DNA from: Pelosinus sp.
GTDB taxonomy: Bacteria > Bacillota > Negativicutes > Propionisporales > Propionisporaceae
Reading direction: 5' to 3'
Assembly (NCBI GenBank): GCA_021372375.1
Contig: JAJFUN010000098.1
Span: 1-64,000 of the forward strand
Length of the DNA stretch: 64,000 bases
The notes beneath the pieces are model-generated. The model was not told the origin of the DNA and did no database searches. It worked only from the letters and a program-made list of their open reading frames with translations. Below, in pieces: positions 42,608 through 50,678 of the stretch. Within the stretch, counting starts at the first letter, position 1. Every line of letters begins with the position of its first letter. Made by a program: the position numbers and the translations under genes.

Positions 42608-42734
42608 CTTGCGAGCATAATGGATATTAACGCTTTACATTCATGGGGTATTTATAAGATTCGTGCGTGGTTATAAGGTGCTGTGCCGGGCATACTATAA
42701 CATATGTGGTTTTGTTCGAAAGGGCGGGGAAAGT

Positions 42735-43667
42735 ATGGCGATAGTGCCGTTTTATGGAACAGAGAGTTTTGGAAGACTAAGGACGGTAATGCTGCACAGA
42801 CCGACAAATTCTATATGCAAAATGAATGATATAACCAAGGGATATTATTTATTTGATGCCATACCTGATACTGAACAATTTTTGGGTGAACATGATATGT
42901 ATCGAAAGCTGCTGATTTCCCAGGGTGTAGAGGTCTTAGAGTTAAGTGATTTTATCCATGAGAACAAGCGTCTTCTTCTTACGCTGGCAAGCCTCACTTA
43001 CCTTCATGACAGTTCGGTAATTTCACAGCACGGAGCAATTTTATCGCAAATGGGCGGCGGGAGAAGCGGGGAAGAAATCGTTGTCAAAGAATCCTTGTTA
43101 AACCTTGGAATACCGATTGCATACCAGTTTTCGCCGGAAGACCATTTTGAGGGCTGTCTTATTTTGCCTCAAGAGGTTCTTTTCATTGCCTGTACCGAGC
43201 GGCACCGCAAGGCTGCTATCGAACGGTTTCTGCCAACAGCGCTTACGCTGTTTAAGGAAGTAATTTATGTTGACTGCCCCAAGGAACGCCGCTTCATGCA
43301 TGCGGATATGGTATACGGTCAGATTAGCGAGGATCTCGCGCTGGCTTTTCTTCCAGCTTTTTTGGAAACATATAGTATCACTGACAAAGGGGCTGAATGT
43401 ATTGATTTCGAGCAGCATATGTCCAAGCGGGGCATAGAAATAATCAGAATCTCAGAGCAGGAACAAAAAACCTGGGGTTGTTCCTTTGTGGTATTAGAGC
43501 CGAGAAAAATTATACATTATGATATCGGACTTTCCGGAAAAACCAATAAAGTTCTTTCCGCGCGAGGTGTCAGCATAATTCCGTTTCATCCCTATGCACT
43601 CTTGGCAGGCGGAGGAAGCCTCCGCTGCCTAACCCTGCAAATTTTCAGGGAGCGCATAAGTAATTAG
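42735..43667 (+). CDS. Arginine-deiminase-fold (guanidino-modifying) enzyme
   Basis: 310 aa from the ATG at 42735 (GGGGAAAG upstream); the upstream frame to 42663 lacks a ribosome binding site. It has GESFGRLRTVMLHRP-type N-terminus (TESFGRLRTVMLHRP), the His motif RRFMHADMVYG, and the catalytic Cys in LAGGGSLRCLTLQI. The EGGD motif of arginine deiminases reads EGC here. ADI/DDAH-type enzymes hydrolyse or transfer guanidino groups. The substrate is unknown. Confidence 0.75.
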   Translation: MAIVPFYGTESFGRLRTVMLHRPTNSICKMNDITKGYYLFDAIPDTEQFLGEHDMYRKLLISQGVEVLELSDFIHENKRLLLTLASLTYLHDSSVISQHGAILSQMGGGRSGEEIVVKESLLNLGIPIAYQFSPEDHFEGCLILPQEVLFIACTERHRKAAIERFLPTALTLFKEVIYVDCPKERRFMHADMVYGQISEDLALAFLPAFLETYSITDKGAECIDFEQHMSKRGIEIIRISEQEQKTWGCSFVVLEPRKIIHYDIGLSGKTNKVLSARGVSIIPFHPYALLAGGGSLRCLTLQIFRERISN

Positions 43668-43672
43668 CGGCA

Positions 43673-43697
43673 GGGCAATGAGGGCGAGTCATTGTCC
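43673..43697 (+). terminator. Terminator-like hairpin at the right end of cassette 2
   Basis: GGGCAATGA pairs with TCATTGTCC. It lies next to the terminal repeat, as in the other cassette ends. Confidence 0.65.
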
Positions 43698-43734
43698 TGT
43701 TGCGCCATTATACCTGATACGGGGAACCGTATCA
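43695..43734 (+). repeat. att DR3 with inverted terminal repeat
   Basis: GGGGAACCGTATCA at 43721-43734 is identical to the rlmH core (21326-21339). The reverse complement of 43695-43722 matches the left end at 20 of 28 bases. The codons after it, GAA CCG TAT CAT TGG TAG, complete RlmH as EPYHW. This is probably the chromosomal side of the original insertion. Confidence 0.8.
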
Positions 43735-44085
43735 TTGGTAGTAGCGAAAAAAGCAAATGTAATATACTACATTTGAAGGATTTACACAAGAAGGTTACTT
43801 GGGTCAGAGGTGTAGTTTCGGATCACTTCTATTAAATGTACCCTTTTTTGATAATTCTTTATAAGTCCGAAGGTATTACGGTGCTAAACCGGTGAGGGAT
43901 TAGAGGGAGGGTTTGGTTTATTTAGAATTAGTCCTGCCCAAGTATAGTTATATTGTCATAATTTTGTCACTGTTTTGATACATACTAAAAGAAGATAAAT
44001 GACTGGTCATTCCAAACGATTCGAGCAATTGGTTAAGAGGTGTGGCAGTCTATAACATTTATCGAATGTAAAAGGAGGTAAATAA
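43735..44085. other. Intergenic region right of the island
   Basis: Contains a hairpin CAAATGTA/CTACATTTG near 43754-43775. Otherwise no gene or clear motif is seen. The next gene starts with a strong ribosome binding site. Confidence 0.5.
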
Positions 44086-44631
44086 ATGAAAAAGAAACTA
44101 GTGATAATTCTTGGTTTGTTACTAATTATTTTATCGGGAAATGCCTTTGCCTGGTCAGGCAGGGCTGATGTTGAGGGAAGTCCTGGTAATTTTACGTTAG
44201 GGATTCAAAGCGGTTATTTTATTTGGCAGGATGATCGCGGTTTTCATGTGTGGACTACTGCAAATGATACGCCTCATGTATACAGCGGCGTTATTCATAC
44301 CGACGGAGAGTTCAATCATGTAAGGGGACACCGCTTAGAAAACGGTGACTCGTTTCAGGTATCAGAATCAGAGGACCATCGCTGGTTTTGGGAAGGGAGC
44401 GGCAGGCATCATTTTGCAAACAACGGCCGCTTAGTCAATTTGGATACTGATAAGCTGCGGTTTAGCTTTCAAACGAATAGTGGAGCAGATGGGATCAATT
44501 TCAATATTAAGAGCGCAAATTACATAGATTTTGATTTATTTGTTGACGGTAAACCAGTGGCGCGCCAAGACATTCATATTGGGAACGTGGGCTGGCATCC
44601 GCAGTCAAATAAGTTTAGACTTTATAATTAA
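44086..44631 (+). CDS. Secreted hypothetical protein
   Basis: 181 aa. Signal peptide MKKKLVIILGLLLIILSGNAFA (cleavage about residue 22), then a beta-rich mature part (ADVEGSPGNFTLGIQSGYFIWQ, HVWTTANDTPHVYSGVIHTDG, HHFANNGRLVNLDTDKLRF). No named family is recognised, though the pattern is that of small beta-sandwich exported proteins. Ribosome binding site AAAAGGAGG. It is transcribed alone. Confidence 0.75.
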   Translation: MKKKLVIILGLLLIILSGNAFAWSGRADVEGSPGNFTLGIQSGYFIWQDDRGFHVWTTANDTPHVYSGVIHTDGEFNHVRGHRLENGDSFQVSESEDHRWFWEGSGRHHFANNGRLVNLDTDKLRFSFQTNSGADGINFNIKSANYIDFDLFVDGKPVARQDIHIGNVGWHPQSNKFRLYN

Positions 44632-44661
44632 AATAATTTGGGGATAGTTCGGGGCCGGTAT

Positions 44662-44752
44662 GAGCAAGAAGCGTAGCGACGGTTCGGCTGCTTCTTTGAT
44701 TTTCCGCAAAATATATGATTTGGGAATGTAACCTCATATATCCTGGTAATTT
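44662..44752. repeat. Direct repeat copy A, 3' of the secreted gene
   Basis: About 90 bases with an ATATATGA/TCATATAT hairpin at 44711-44741. A second copy at 46559-46652 follows the FG-GAP gene, so both flank that gene. Confidence 0.6.
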
Positions 44753-44831
44753 TAGGGGAAGCAGAAGAATCGTTCTCGTACTTCTCTCTAAACTAAATTT
44801 TTAGGTCAATTCCTCTTGTTTTGTCAATTGG

Positions 44832-44900
44832 GAAATGGCAGGGGGCGGTACTAACTTGTCACGTAAAAGGTGTCAAATTAGTATCGCCCCCTGCCGTTTC
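44832..44900. repeat. REP-like inverted repeat (GGCAGGGGGCGGT type)
   Basis: GGCAGGGGGCGGTACTAA is mirrored by TTAGTATCGCCCCCTGCC, with outer GAAA/TTTC pairing. Confidence 0.65.
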
Positions 44901-44916
44901 TTGTATTAGCTTACTT

Positions 44917-45162
44917 CTAGGCTAGTGCTAGTAATAATCGTTTATTTACTTCATGTAAAAATTTTTCGGTATTTACAATTTTCTTATTGTTTACGTCCGA
45001 TACATCAGCTAAATCTTTTGTAATAACCCATTCTTCAATGGCTTGCAGCGTTGCTTGTTCCAGTTTATCGCCAAAATCAACTAATTCGTTAATACCGTCA
45101 AGTTCACCGCGTTTTTTTAGGGCCTGTTTACTGTACCTCTTTTTAACAACAAGATTTTTTAA
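44917..45162 (-). pseudogene. C-terminal remnant of an unknown gene
   Basis: An open minus-strand frame of 81 codons, without a start codon, ending at 44917. It encodes KRGELDGINELVDFGDKLEQ, ATLQAIEEWVITKDLADVSD and ends in KFLHEVNKRLLLALA. The coherent composition suggests a decayed gene, not chance. No family recognised. Confidence 0.4.
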
Positions 45163-45349
45163 TTATCTACTTGACTTTACTTAGCTGATTTCATGTTTCT
45201 TGCTCATGTTTCTTATTTCTTGGAAAAACTGACATAAAACATCTCACCTGTCCTGTTTCACTCATTTAGTAATTAAGATCAAACTATTATCATATAGTTA
45301 GTAAAACTAAAACTCAATTTGATATTAAATAACAAAATGAGGTGAGTGA

Positions 45350-46471
45350 ATGTCGAATTTAGTTCAAATAACAGCAAGCGATAGAGCTTTAGAGGATTTC
45401 TTTGGAGGAAGTGTAGAAATATCAGGTGATACAGCGATAGTTGGAGCTTCTGGTAGGAATGCAAATACAGGTGCGGCATATATATATGTTCGAAATGGAA
45501 CGACCTGGACGCAGCAGGCTGAACTTATAGCAAATAACGGAGTTTCAGGTGATTTATTTGGAATCAGTGTAGCAATATCAGGTGATATAGTGATAGTTGG
45601 AGCTTCTGGTAAGAATGCGATGTCAGGTGCGGCATATATATATGTTCGGAGTGGAACGTCCTGGATACAGCAGGCTGAACTTACAGTAAGTGACGCTTTT
45701 TATAATTCATTTGGAAGTAGTGTAGCAATATCAAGTAATACAGCGATAGTTGGAGCTTCTAGTGGGAATGCAAATACAGGTGCGGCATATATATATGTTC
45801 GGAATGGTACAATCTGGACAGAGCAGGCTGAACTTACAGCAAGTGAGGGGGTTTCAAATGATCAATTTGGATATAGTGTAGCAATATCGGGCGATACAGC
45901 AATAATTGGATTTGCAAATGAAGAGAAAGTAGGTAAGGCATATATATATACTCGGAGTGGAACAACCTGGACAGAGCAGGCTAAACTTACCGCAAGTGGC
46001 GGAGCTTTAGGGGATTGGTTTGGAGCTGCAGTAGCAATATCGGGTGATACAGCAATAATTGGATTTGCAAATGAAGAGAAAGTAGGTAAGGCATATATAT
46101 ATACCCGGAGTGGAACAACCTGGACAGAGCAGGCTAAACTTACCGCAAGGGACGGAGCTTTGGGTGATTGGTTTGGAGCTGCAGTAGCAATATCAGGTGA
46201 TACAGCGATAGTTGGAGCTTATGCTAAGAATTCATATACAGGTGCGGCATATATATATGTTCGAAATGGAACGATCTGGACACAGCAGGCTGAAATTGTA
46301 ACAAGTGATGGAACTTCAGATGATGCATTTGGAGCTGCAGTAGCGATATCAGGTGATACAACAATATTTGGAAATCATGGTAAAAATTCATATACCGGTG
46401 CGGCATATATTTCTTCAAGAAGTACACCGCCTAGCAGTGGTATTAAATTGGATGGTAGCCTGGATTTTTAA
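45350..46471 (+). CDS. FG-GAP (integrin-alpha-like) repeat protein
   Basis: 373 aa with about seven beta-propeller FG-GAP units of about 50 residues, each with SGDTAIVGA, AAYIYVRNG, TWTQQAELT and FG. Two consecutive units (45893-46045 and 46046-46198) are nearly identical at DNA level, so a recent tandem duplication. There is no clear signal peptide. Such repeats serve adhesion or surface recognition, but export is unproven. Confidence 0.8.
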   Translation: MSNLVQITASDRALEDFFGGSVEISGDTAIVGASGRNANTGAAYIYVRNGTTWTQQAELIANNGVSGDLFGISVAISGDIVIVGASGKNAMSGAAYIYVRSGTSWIQQAELTVSDAFYNSFGSSVAISSNTAIVGASSGNANTGAAYIYVRNGTIWTEQAELTASEGVSNDQFGYSVAISGDTAIIGFANEEKVGKAYIYTRSGTTWTEQAKLTASGGALGDWFGAAVAISGDTAIIGFANEEKVGKAYIYTRSGTTWTEQAKLTARDGALGDWFGAAVAISGDTAIVGAYAKNSYTGAAYIYVRNGTIWTQQAEIVTSDGTSDDAFGAAVAISGDTTIFGNHGKNSYTGAAYISSRSTPPSSGIKLDGSLDF

Positions 46472-46558
46472 AATCCAATTAGCGCGAATAGTGTAGCGTA
46501 AAGGATTCGATCCGTTTCTTGTAAGAAAGTAGTCCATTTCCAGCGCTTCAGCAAATTG

Positions 46559-46652
46559 CGGAGAAGGAAGCATAAGACGGTTCTAGTGCTTTTTTGATTT
46601 TTCACAAAGTATATGATTTAGGAATGTAACCTCATATGTCTTGGTAAATTAT
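46559..46652. repeat. Direct repeat copy B
   Basis: Second copy of the element at 44662-44752, with the ATATGA/TCATAT hairpin at 46611-46637. Confidence 0.6.
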
Positions 46653-46693
46653 GCGTGGGGCATAGAGGATTTTGGAGGAATGATTAGAAAAAA

Positions 46694-49249
46694 TCAACGG
46701 GAATTTTTTGCTAATGATAGTTTATACAGCCGTTTGGCAGCGTACATTTCTGTGTCTGCTTTGTTAATTAAGGTAGTAACGGAGACTGGGTTTGTAGGAT
46801 CATATTCGGCAAAGCCATGACTGACGCTTAAGGTGTATTCATGATGCGTGGTTTTATTATAAGCGGTAATATCGCCTTCAATTTTTATCCATAAATCTGT
46901 GGCTTGTTGTAAAGTATAATCTGGCAGTATAAGTAAAAATTCATCACCGCCAAATCGACAGACAGCTTCAGATTTATTCAATTCTTTTAATAATACTTGA
47001 CTTGTAACTTTAATAAGCTCATCGCCCTCATGGTGGCCATAGGTATCATTTACCATTTTAAGATTATTTACGTCAATAAAAATAATTGTCAGTTTGGCAG
47101 CATTTTTATTGGCATCATCAATTTGCTGTTGTAAAAAAGCGATACCAGTTCCACGATTTAATATGCCAGTCAAATAATCAGGTGTTTTCAAAATTGATAA
47201 TTGTTCTTTGGCTTTCTTGCGTTGGAACAGAGAGACTAGGATTATAATGATCAATAGTATTGCTAAACAATAGATGAAATAGTTTTTATAATTTAAAGTA
47301 GGCTGGTTGATAATGATGCTGTCACTAGGCAACAGTGTTTTGTCAATGTTATATTTGGTTAAATATTTATAATCAAACATATACTTATTGGGACTTTGTT
47401 TCACGACAGGGATATCTTGTGGATTTTCACCATTAAGGATGCGTAATAGAATGGAAGCTGCTTTTTCACCCTGATAATAACCACTTGAGAGCATGCCGCC
47501 TGTAATGCCCTGATCCATATAAAAATCCCATACTGAATAAATTGGTACGCTGGCTTTTTCGGCAATGATACGGATACTTTCCTCATAAGAAAAAATATTG
47601 TTAGATTTATCTTTATTAAAACTCATTAATAAAATGATGGTATCATCAGGTAATTTGGCTACGCGATCTTGTATTTCTGACATATTCATATCATCATAAA
47701 ATATAAAATTAGTTGAAGGAAATTGGGGTATAACATCATTGACCAACTTTCGATTGGCATCGCCTGTAACACTTTTATCATTAATAACGACGACATTTTT
47801 AACTTTTGGTTGTAGTTTCAAAGCAATTTCGATGGTTTTTTGTACATCAATCAATTCTACGAGACCTGTGATCAACGGATGACCAATAAGATCATTATCT
47901 TCAAAATAATTGACACCACAAAAAACAACAGGAGTATCAGGAAAAATCTCCCAAGAATATTTTAGTATAAAGTTATAGGCATCATCATCAGAGGTAATAA
48001 TTGCGTCAAAATGTTTGTTTTGAAACTTATATTTATAGAGTTCGTACAATTTTTGAAGATATTCTGGCCCTGTGTTTTTTTTAGTATCCATAAATTCGTA
48101 ATAGAGATCAATATTTGCATTTTCGCTTATCCCAGAGCGGATACCAGCAGAGAGACTATCGGTCCAGGTCATACCAAAATGGTAGGAATTGAGTACTAAG
48201 ACTTGTTTTTTGCCTGAGTAAGTATCATTAATAATGATGCTGTCTGATGGTAGATCAGAAGGTTTAATATTAAAACGTTTCATTTGCGTCCTGTCAAACA
48301 TATAATGGTTGGGGCTATTTTTTACGATAGGAATAGCGGAAGGGGGGGTGCCTTGTAAGATTTTCTGGGCAAGCTTAGCGGCAAGTTCTCCTTGATAGTA
48401 ACCGCTGGTTAACATACCTCCTAAAAGTCCATTGCCTAAGGAAAAATCCCAAACACCGTAAATTGGTACAACGCTATGGGCGGCAATTTGAGAGATACTT
48501 TCTTCATAGGAAAATTTATTACCTGATATATCTTGGAAAAAAATTAAAAATAACACTAAATCATCAGGATTTAAATGTGCAACCTTTTCCTTGATCTCCC
48601 GCATATTATAGTGCTCTAAGGATATGAAGTTGACTCGGTTTTGAAATTGAGGGATTGTTTCTTGTAATGTTTTTTCAATAGAAACTCCCGTCATGGTATT
48701 GTCGTTAATGACATAAATATTTTTAGTAAATGGATGTAATTTTAAGGCAATATCCAAGGTCGATTTAATGTCTTGCCCTTCTACGACACCTGTAAATAGA
48801 TGTTCTCCCGCAAGCATTGAGTCATCAAAATAATTGACTCCACAAAAAACGATGGGTGTGTTTGGAAAGATCTGGTCATGATATTTCAATAAAAAGGAAA
48901 AAGCGGGATCGTCAGAAGCAATGATAACGTCAAATTGCATATTTTGAAATTTGTACTTATATGTTTGAAAAAGCTGGTAAATATAGTCTTTGTCCGCTAT
49001 TCTGTGAGTGTCCATATATTCAACTTGTAGATCAACGTTTTGGGCGTTTTGGACAAATACAGAAGCAATGCCTTCTACAATACTATCACTCCATTTATAA
49101 TCTTTATGATAGGAGTTTAGAACTAAAACTGATTTTTTTGTAAGACTTGGTGCTTGTGCTTGGGCCACGAGAGGGGGCATTGTGCTGGAATATAAGATAA
49201 TGATTAGTAAAAACAGCCAAATGCATTTTTGTAGATAATGTTTAATCAC
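46694..49249 (-). CDS. Diguanylate cyclase with tandem ABC-type sensor domains
   Basis: 851 aa. Signal peptide or anchor (about 1-30), then two repeated extracytoplasmic domains of the ABC_sub_bind type (about 38-330 and 350-650). Each has VLVLNSYHKDYKWSDS or VLVLNSYHFGMTWTDS, DTPVVFCGVNYF and IPIVKNSPNHYMFD or IPVVKQSPNKYMFD. A membrane segment (about 660-680) leads to a GGDEF domain with intact CRFGGDEFLLILPDY. It would make cyclic-di-GMP in response to a ligand. The duplicated sensor is unusual. It is alone on its strand. Confidence 0.85.
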   Translation of the reverse strand: MIKHYLQKCIWLFLLIIILYSSTMPPLVAQAQAPSLTKKSVLVLNSYHKDYKWSDSIVEGIASVFVQNAQNVDLQVEYMDTHRIADKDYIYQLFQTYKYKFQNMQFDVIIASDDPAFSFLLKYHDQIFPNTPIVFCGVNYFDDSMLAGEHLFTGVVEGQDIKSTLDIALKLHPFTKNIYVINDNTMTGVSIEKTLQETIPQFQNRVNFISLEHYNMREIKEKVAHLNPDDLVLFLIFFQDISGNKFSYEESISQIAAHSVVPIYGVWDFSLGNGLLGGMLTSGYYQGELAAKLAQKILQGTPPSAIPIVKNSPNHYMFDRTQMKRFNIKPSDLPSDSIIINDTYSGKKQVLVLNSYHFGMTWTDSLSAGIRSGISENANIDLYYEFMDTKKNTGPEYLQKLYELYKYKFQNKHFDAIITSDDDAYNFILKYSWEIFPDTPVVFCGVNYFEDNDLIGHPLITGLVELIDVQKTIEIALKLQPKVKNVVVINDKSVTGDANRKLVNDVIPQFPSTNFIFYDDMNMSEIQDRVAKLPDDTIILLMSFNKDKSNNIFSYEESIRIIAEKASVPIYSVWDFYMDQGITGGMLSSGYYQGEKAASILLRILNGENPQDIPVVKQSPNKYMFDYKYLTKYNIDKTLLPSDSIIINQPTLNYKNYFIYCLAILLIIIILVSLFQRKKAKEQLSILKTPDYLTGILNRGTGIAFLQQQIDDANKNAAKLTIIFIDVNNLKMVNDTYGHHEGDELIKVTSQVLLKELNKSEAVCRFGGDEFLLILPDYTLQQATDLWIKIEGDITAYNKTTHHEYTLSVSHGFAEYDPTNPVSVTTLINKADTEMYAAKRLYKLSLAKNSR

Positions 49250-49387
49250 TATAATTCCCCGACTTCCTTTTCAATTTCTACTAATGATGGATATTGCATT
49301 TTTTACAGATATTATAAAAGTTTCGACCTTTTCGAATAATTTCCTGCATAAAGCGAAGGAATGACCTCGGGTTATCTGCTTATTAAC

Positions 49388-49432
49388 AAAAAAAGGTTAC
49401 TGCAGAATTTAAATTCGCAGTAACCTTTTTTA
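49388..49432. terminator. Rho-independent terminator
   Basis: AAAAAGGTTACTGC pairs with GCAGTAACCTTTTTT around a 12-base AT-rich loop. The same stem type recurs at 55513. Confidence 0.85.
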
Positions 49433-49526
49433 TTAGCAAGAAATATTAAATCTAATAAGTAAGAAAAAGTTAGATTTAGCTAAATCCCTGGTATTATTTA
49501 AAACAATTCAATAATTAAAGCATAGG

Positions 49527-49652
49527 TTATGGTAGCATCAGATGGAAAATTTGCAAGATAGCAGTAGTTAATGCTATCATAACGATACTTGCAAGGCTTA
49601 TGCCCCAAACCCTCTGGTTAGCATCTTTGATTATCTTTTCTACATTTTCCAT
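49527..49652 (-). CDS. 41-aa single-span membrane peptide
   Basis: The peptide starts MENVEKIIKDANQRVWGISL and continues with a hydrophobic stretch (ASIVMIALTTAILQIFHLML). GAGGAGGCCTAATT precedes the ATG, an excellent ribosome binding site. It follows the LysR gene on the same strand, 127 bases apart. Too short for family assignment. It may be a regulatory membrane peptide. Confidence 0.6.
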   Translation of the reverse strand: MENVEKIIKDANQRVWGISLASIVMIALTTAILQIFHLMLP

Positions 49653-49681
49653 AATTAGGCCTCCTCATCAATTTGCATATT

Positions 49682-49695
49682 GGGTATTAATACCC
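49682..49695. promoter_or_regulatory. Perfect palindrome upstream of the 41-aa gene
   Basis: GGGTATTAATACCC, 30 bases before the small gene start on the minus strand and between it and the LysR gene. Possible operator. Confidence 0.4.
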
Positions 49696-49778
49696 TGCTT
49701 TATGAGTTTATTGTACAATGGACAGTTGCATTAAGTACAACATCCCTTGTCCATAGGCCTATGCATGAAATACATGCT

Positions 49779-50678
49779 TTACAATTTATTCTTTAAATCC
49801 TCAAAGTGATCAAAGGTGAATTTCATCCATAAGCGGGTCATTCTTGATAAATAGCCGTTGGCTTTCCAGGCAAGAGCCATATGCCAAGGCTTAATTTCAG
49901 TAGCTAAGGGCAGGGATTTCACTTTGGTCTGATCTAACTTATTACAAATTTCTGATGGGACAAAGGCTACTGCTAAATGAGATGCGACAATTTCTACCAT
50001 AAAACCCCATTGCATTGTTTCACAAACGACGTTGGGGATAAACCCATTTTCTTCACATTTCCCTAAAATGTGATCACGTAAGGTTAATCCTTCTCCATAC
50101 AGCACAATAGATTCTTGTTTCAAATCTTTAAAATCTACTATTTGTTCTCGGGCCAATCGATGTTCAACATGACAAACTAAACGTAATGGATCCTCGTGCA
50201 AAGGGAGGTATTCTAATTCTGTATTTTTGAGGCTGGGCAATACAATTACGCCGATATCCAGAGTGTTTTCAATTAAACCCCGTTCTATTCGCCGTGAGCC
50301 AAGTTCGATTAAATCTATTTTGATTTTTGGATATCGCAGGCTAAATGCGGCAATAATACGGGAAAAAAGTGCCCTGACCATAGGCGGTATGCCTATGGTC
50401 ATTACGCCGCTAGGAATTTCCGCCAAAGCCGCCATTTCATCACGGATATCATCAATAATCATCAAGGCATCTTTAGCTTTTGTTAGTAATAATTCTCCGG
50501 CTTCTGTTAAGATAACTCCTTTAGAAGTACGTTCAAACAAGGAAACTCGCAGTTCATTTTCTAAGTTTTTTATTAACTTGCTAATGGTTGACTGAGATAC
50601 ATATAAGTTTTCGGCAGCTTTAGTAAAGCTGGCAGTTTGAGCCACTTCAACAAAATATTGTAAATGAATAATTTCCAT
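49779..50678 (-). CDS. LysR family transcriptional regulator (CynR-type)
   Basis: 299 aa from the ATG at 50678 (GAGGTG upstream); a GTG at 50702 is the alternative. N-terminal winged helix-turn-helix (LQYFVEVAQTASFTKAAENL, VSQSTISKLIKNLE) and a C-terminal effector domain (about 92-295). No divergent metabolic gene is adjacent, and the target is unknown. Confidence 0.88.
   Translation of the reverse strand: MEIIHLQYFVEVAQTASFTKAAENLYVSQSTISKLIKNLENELRVSLFERTSKGVILTEAGELLLTKAKDALMIIDDIRDEMAALAEIPSGVMTIGIPPMVRALFSRIIAAFSLRYPKIKIDLIELGSRRIERGLIENTLDIGVIVLPSLKNTELEYLPLHEDPLRLVCHVEHRLAREQIVDFKDLKQESIVLYGEGLTLRDHILGKCEENGFIPNVVCETMQWGFMVEIVASHLAVAFVPSEICNKLDQTKVKSLPLATEIKPWHMALAWKANGYLSRMTRLWMKFTFDHFEDLKNKL

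Larger units (their letters stand above)
42103..42734. other. Cassette 1/cassette 2 junction region without a clear gene
   Basis: Contents in order: AT-rich stretch; terminator 42259-42291; att repeat DR2 at 42313-42326; hairpin 42350-42384; a dispersed repeat copy at about 42459-42545 (also at 51849-51940); an inverted repeat at 42556-42607. The open frame at 42373-42630 runs through two repeats and is rejected as a gene. Confidence 0.6.
42313..43734. mobile_element. Second, short SCC-like cassette
   Basis: Bounded by DR2 (42313-42326) and DR3 (43721-43734). It carries no recombinase, only the arginine-deiminase-fold gene, two repeats and hairpins. Such ccr-less cassettes next to a full SCC form composite islands in staphylococci. 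It may rely on the recombinases of cassette 1. A third cassette extending beyond DR3 cannot be excluded. Confidence 0.6.
44632..45349. other. Intergenic region with repeats and a gene remnant
   Basis: Holds a direct repeat copy at about 44662-44752, a GC-rich inverted repeat at 44832-44900, and the minus-strand remnant 44917-45162. The last 150 bases before the FG-GAP gene are AT-rich and show nothing. Confidence 0.5.
49250..49778. other. Intergenic region holding a terminator, small gene and palindrome
   Basis: From left: nothing until the hairpin at 49388-49432, then AT-rich sequence, the 41-aa gene at 49527-49652, and a perfect palindrome GGGTATTAATACCC at 49682-49695. Confidence 0.6.

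Noticed and set aside
42373-42630. 85-codon open frame right of DR2
   Set aside because: It runs through the dispersed repeat and the GGGGACGG inverted repeat, has no clear ribosome binding site and a composition unlike a protein.
21326-43734. Prophage or conjugative element
   Set aside because: No capsid, tail, lysis, relaxase or conjugation genes are seen.
21326-43734. Antibiotic-resistance SCC (mec-type)
   Set aside because: No mecA, mecR or resistance gene is present among the cargo.
44987-45184. Plus-strand 65-codon frame near the island
   Set aside because: It is antisense to the more coherent minus-strand remnant at 44917-45162.
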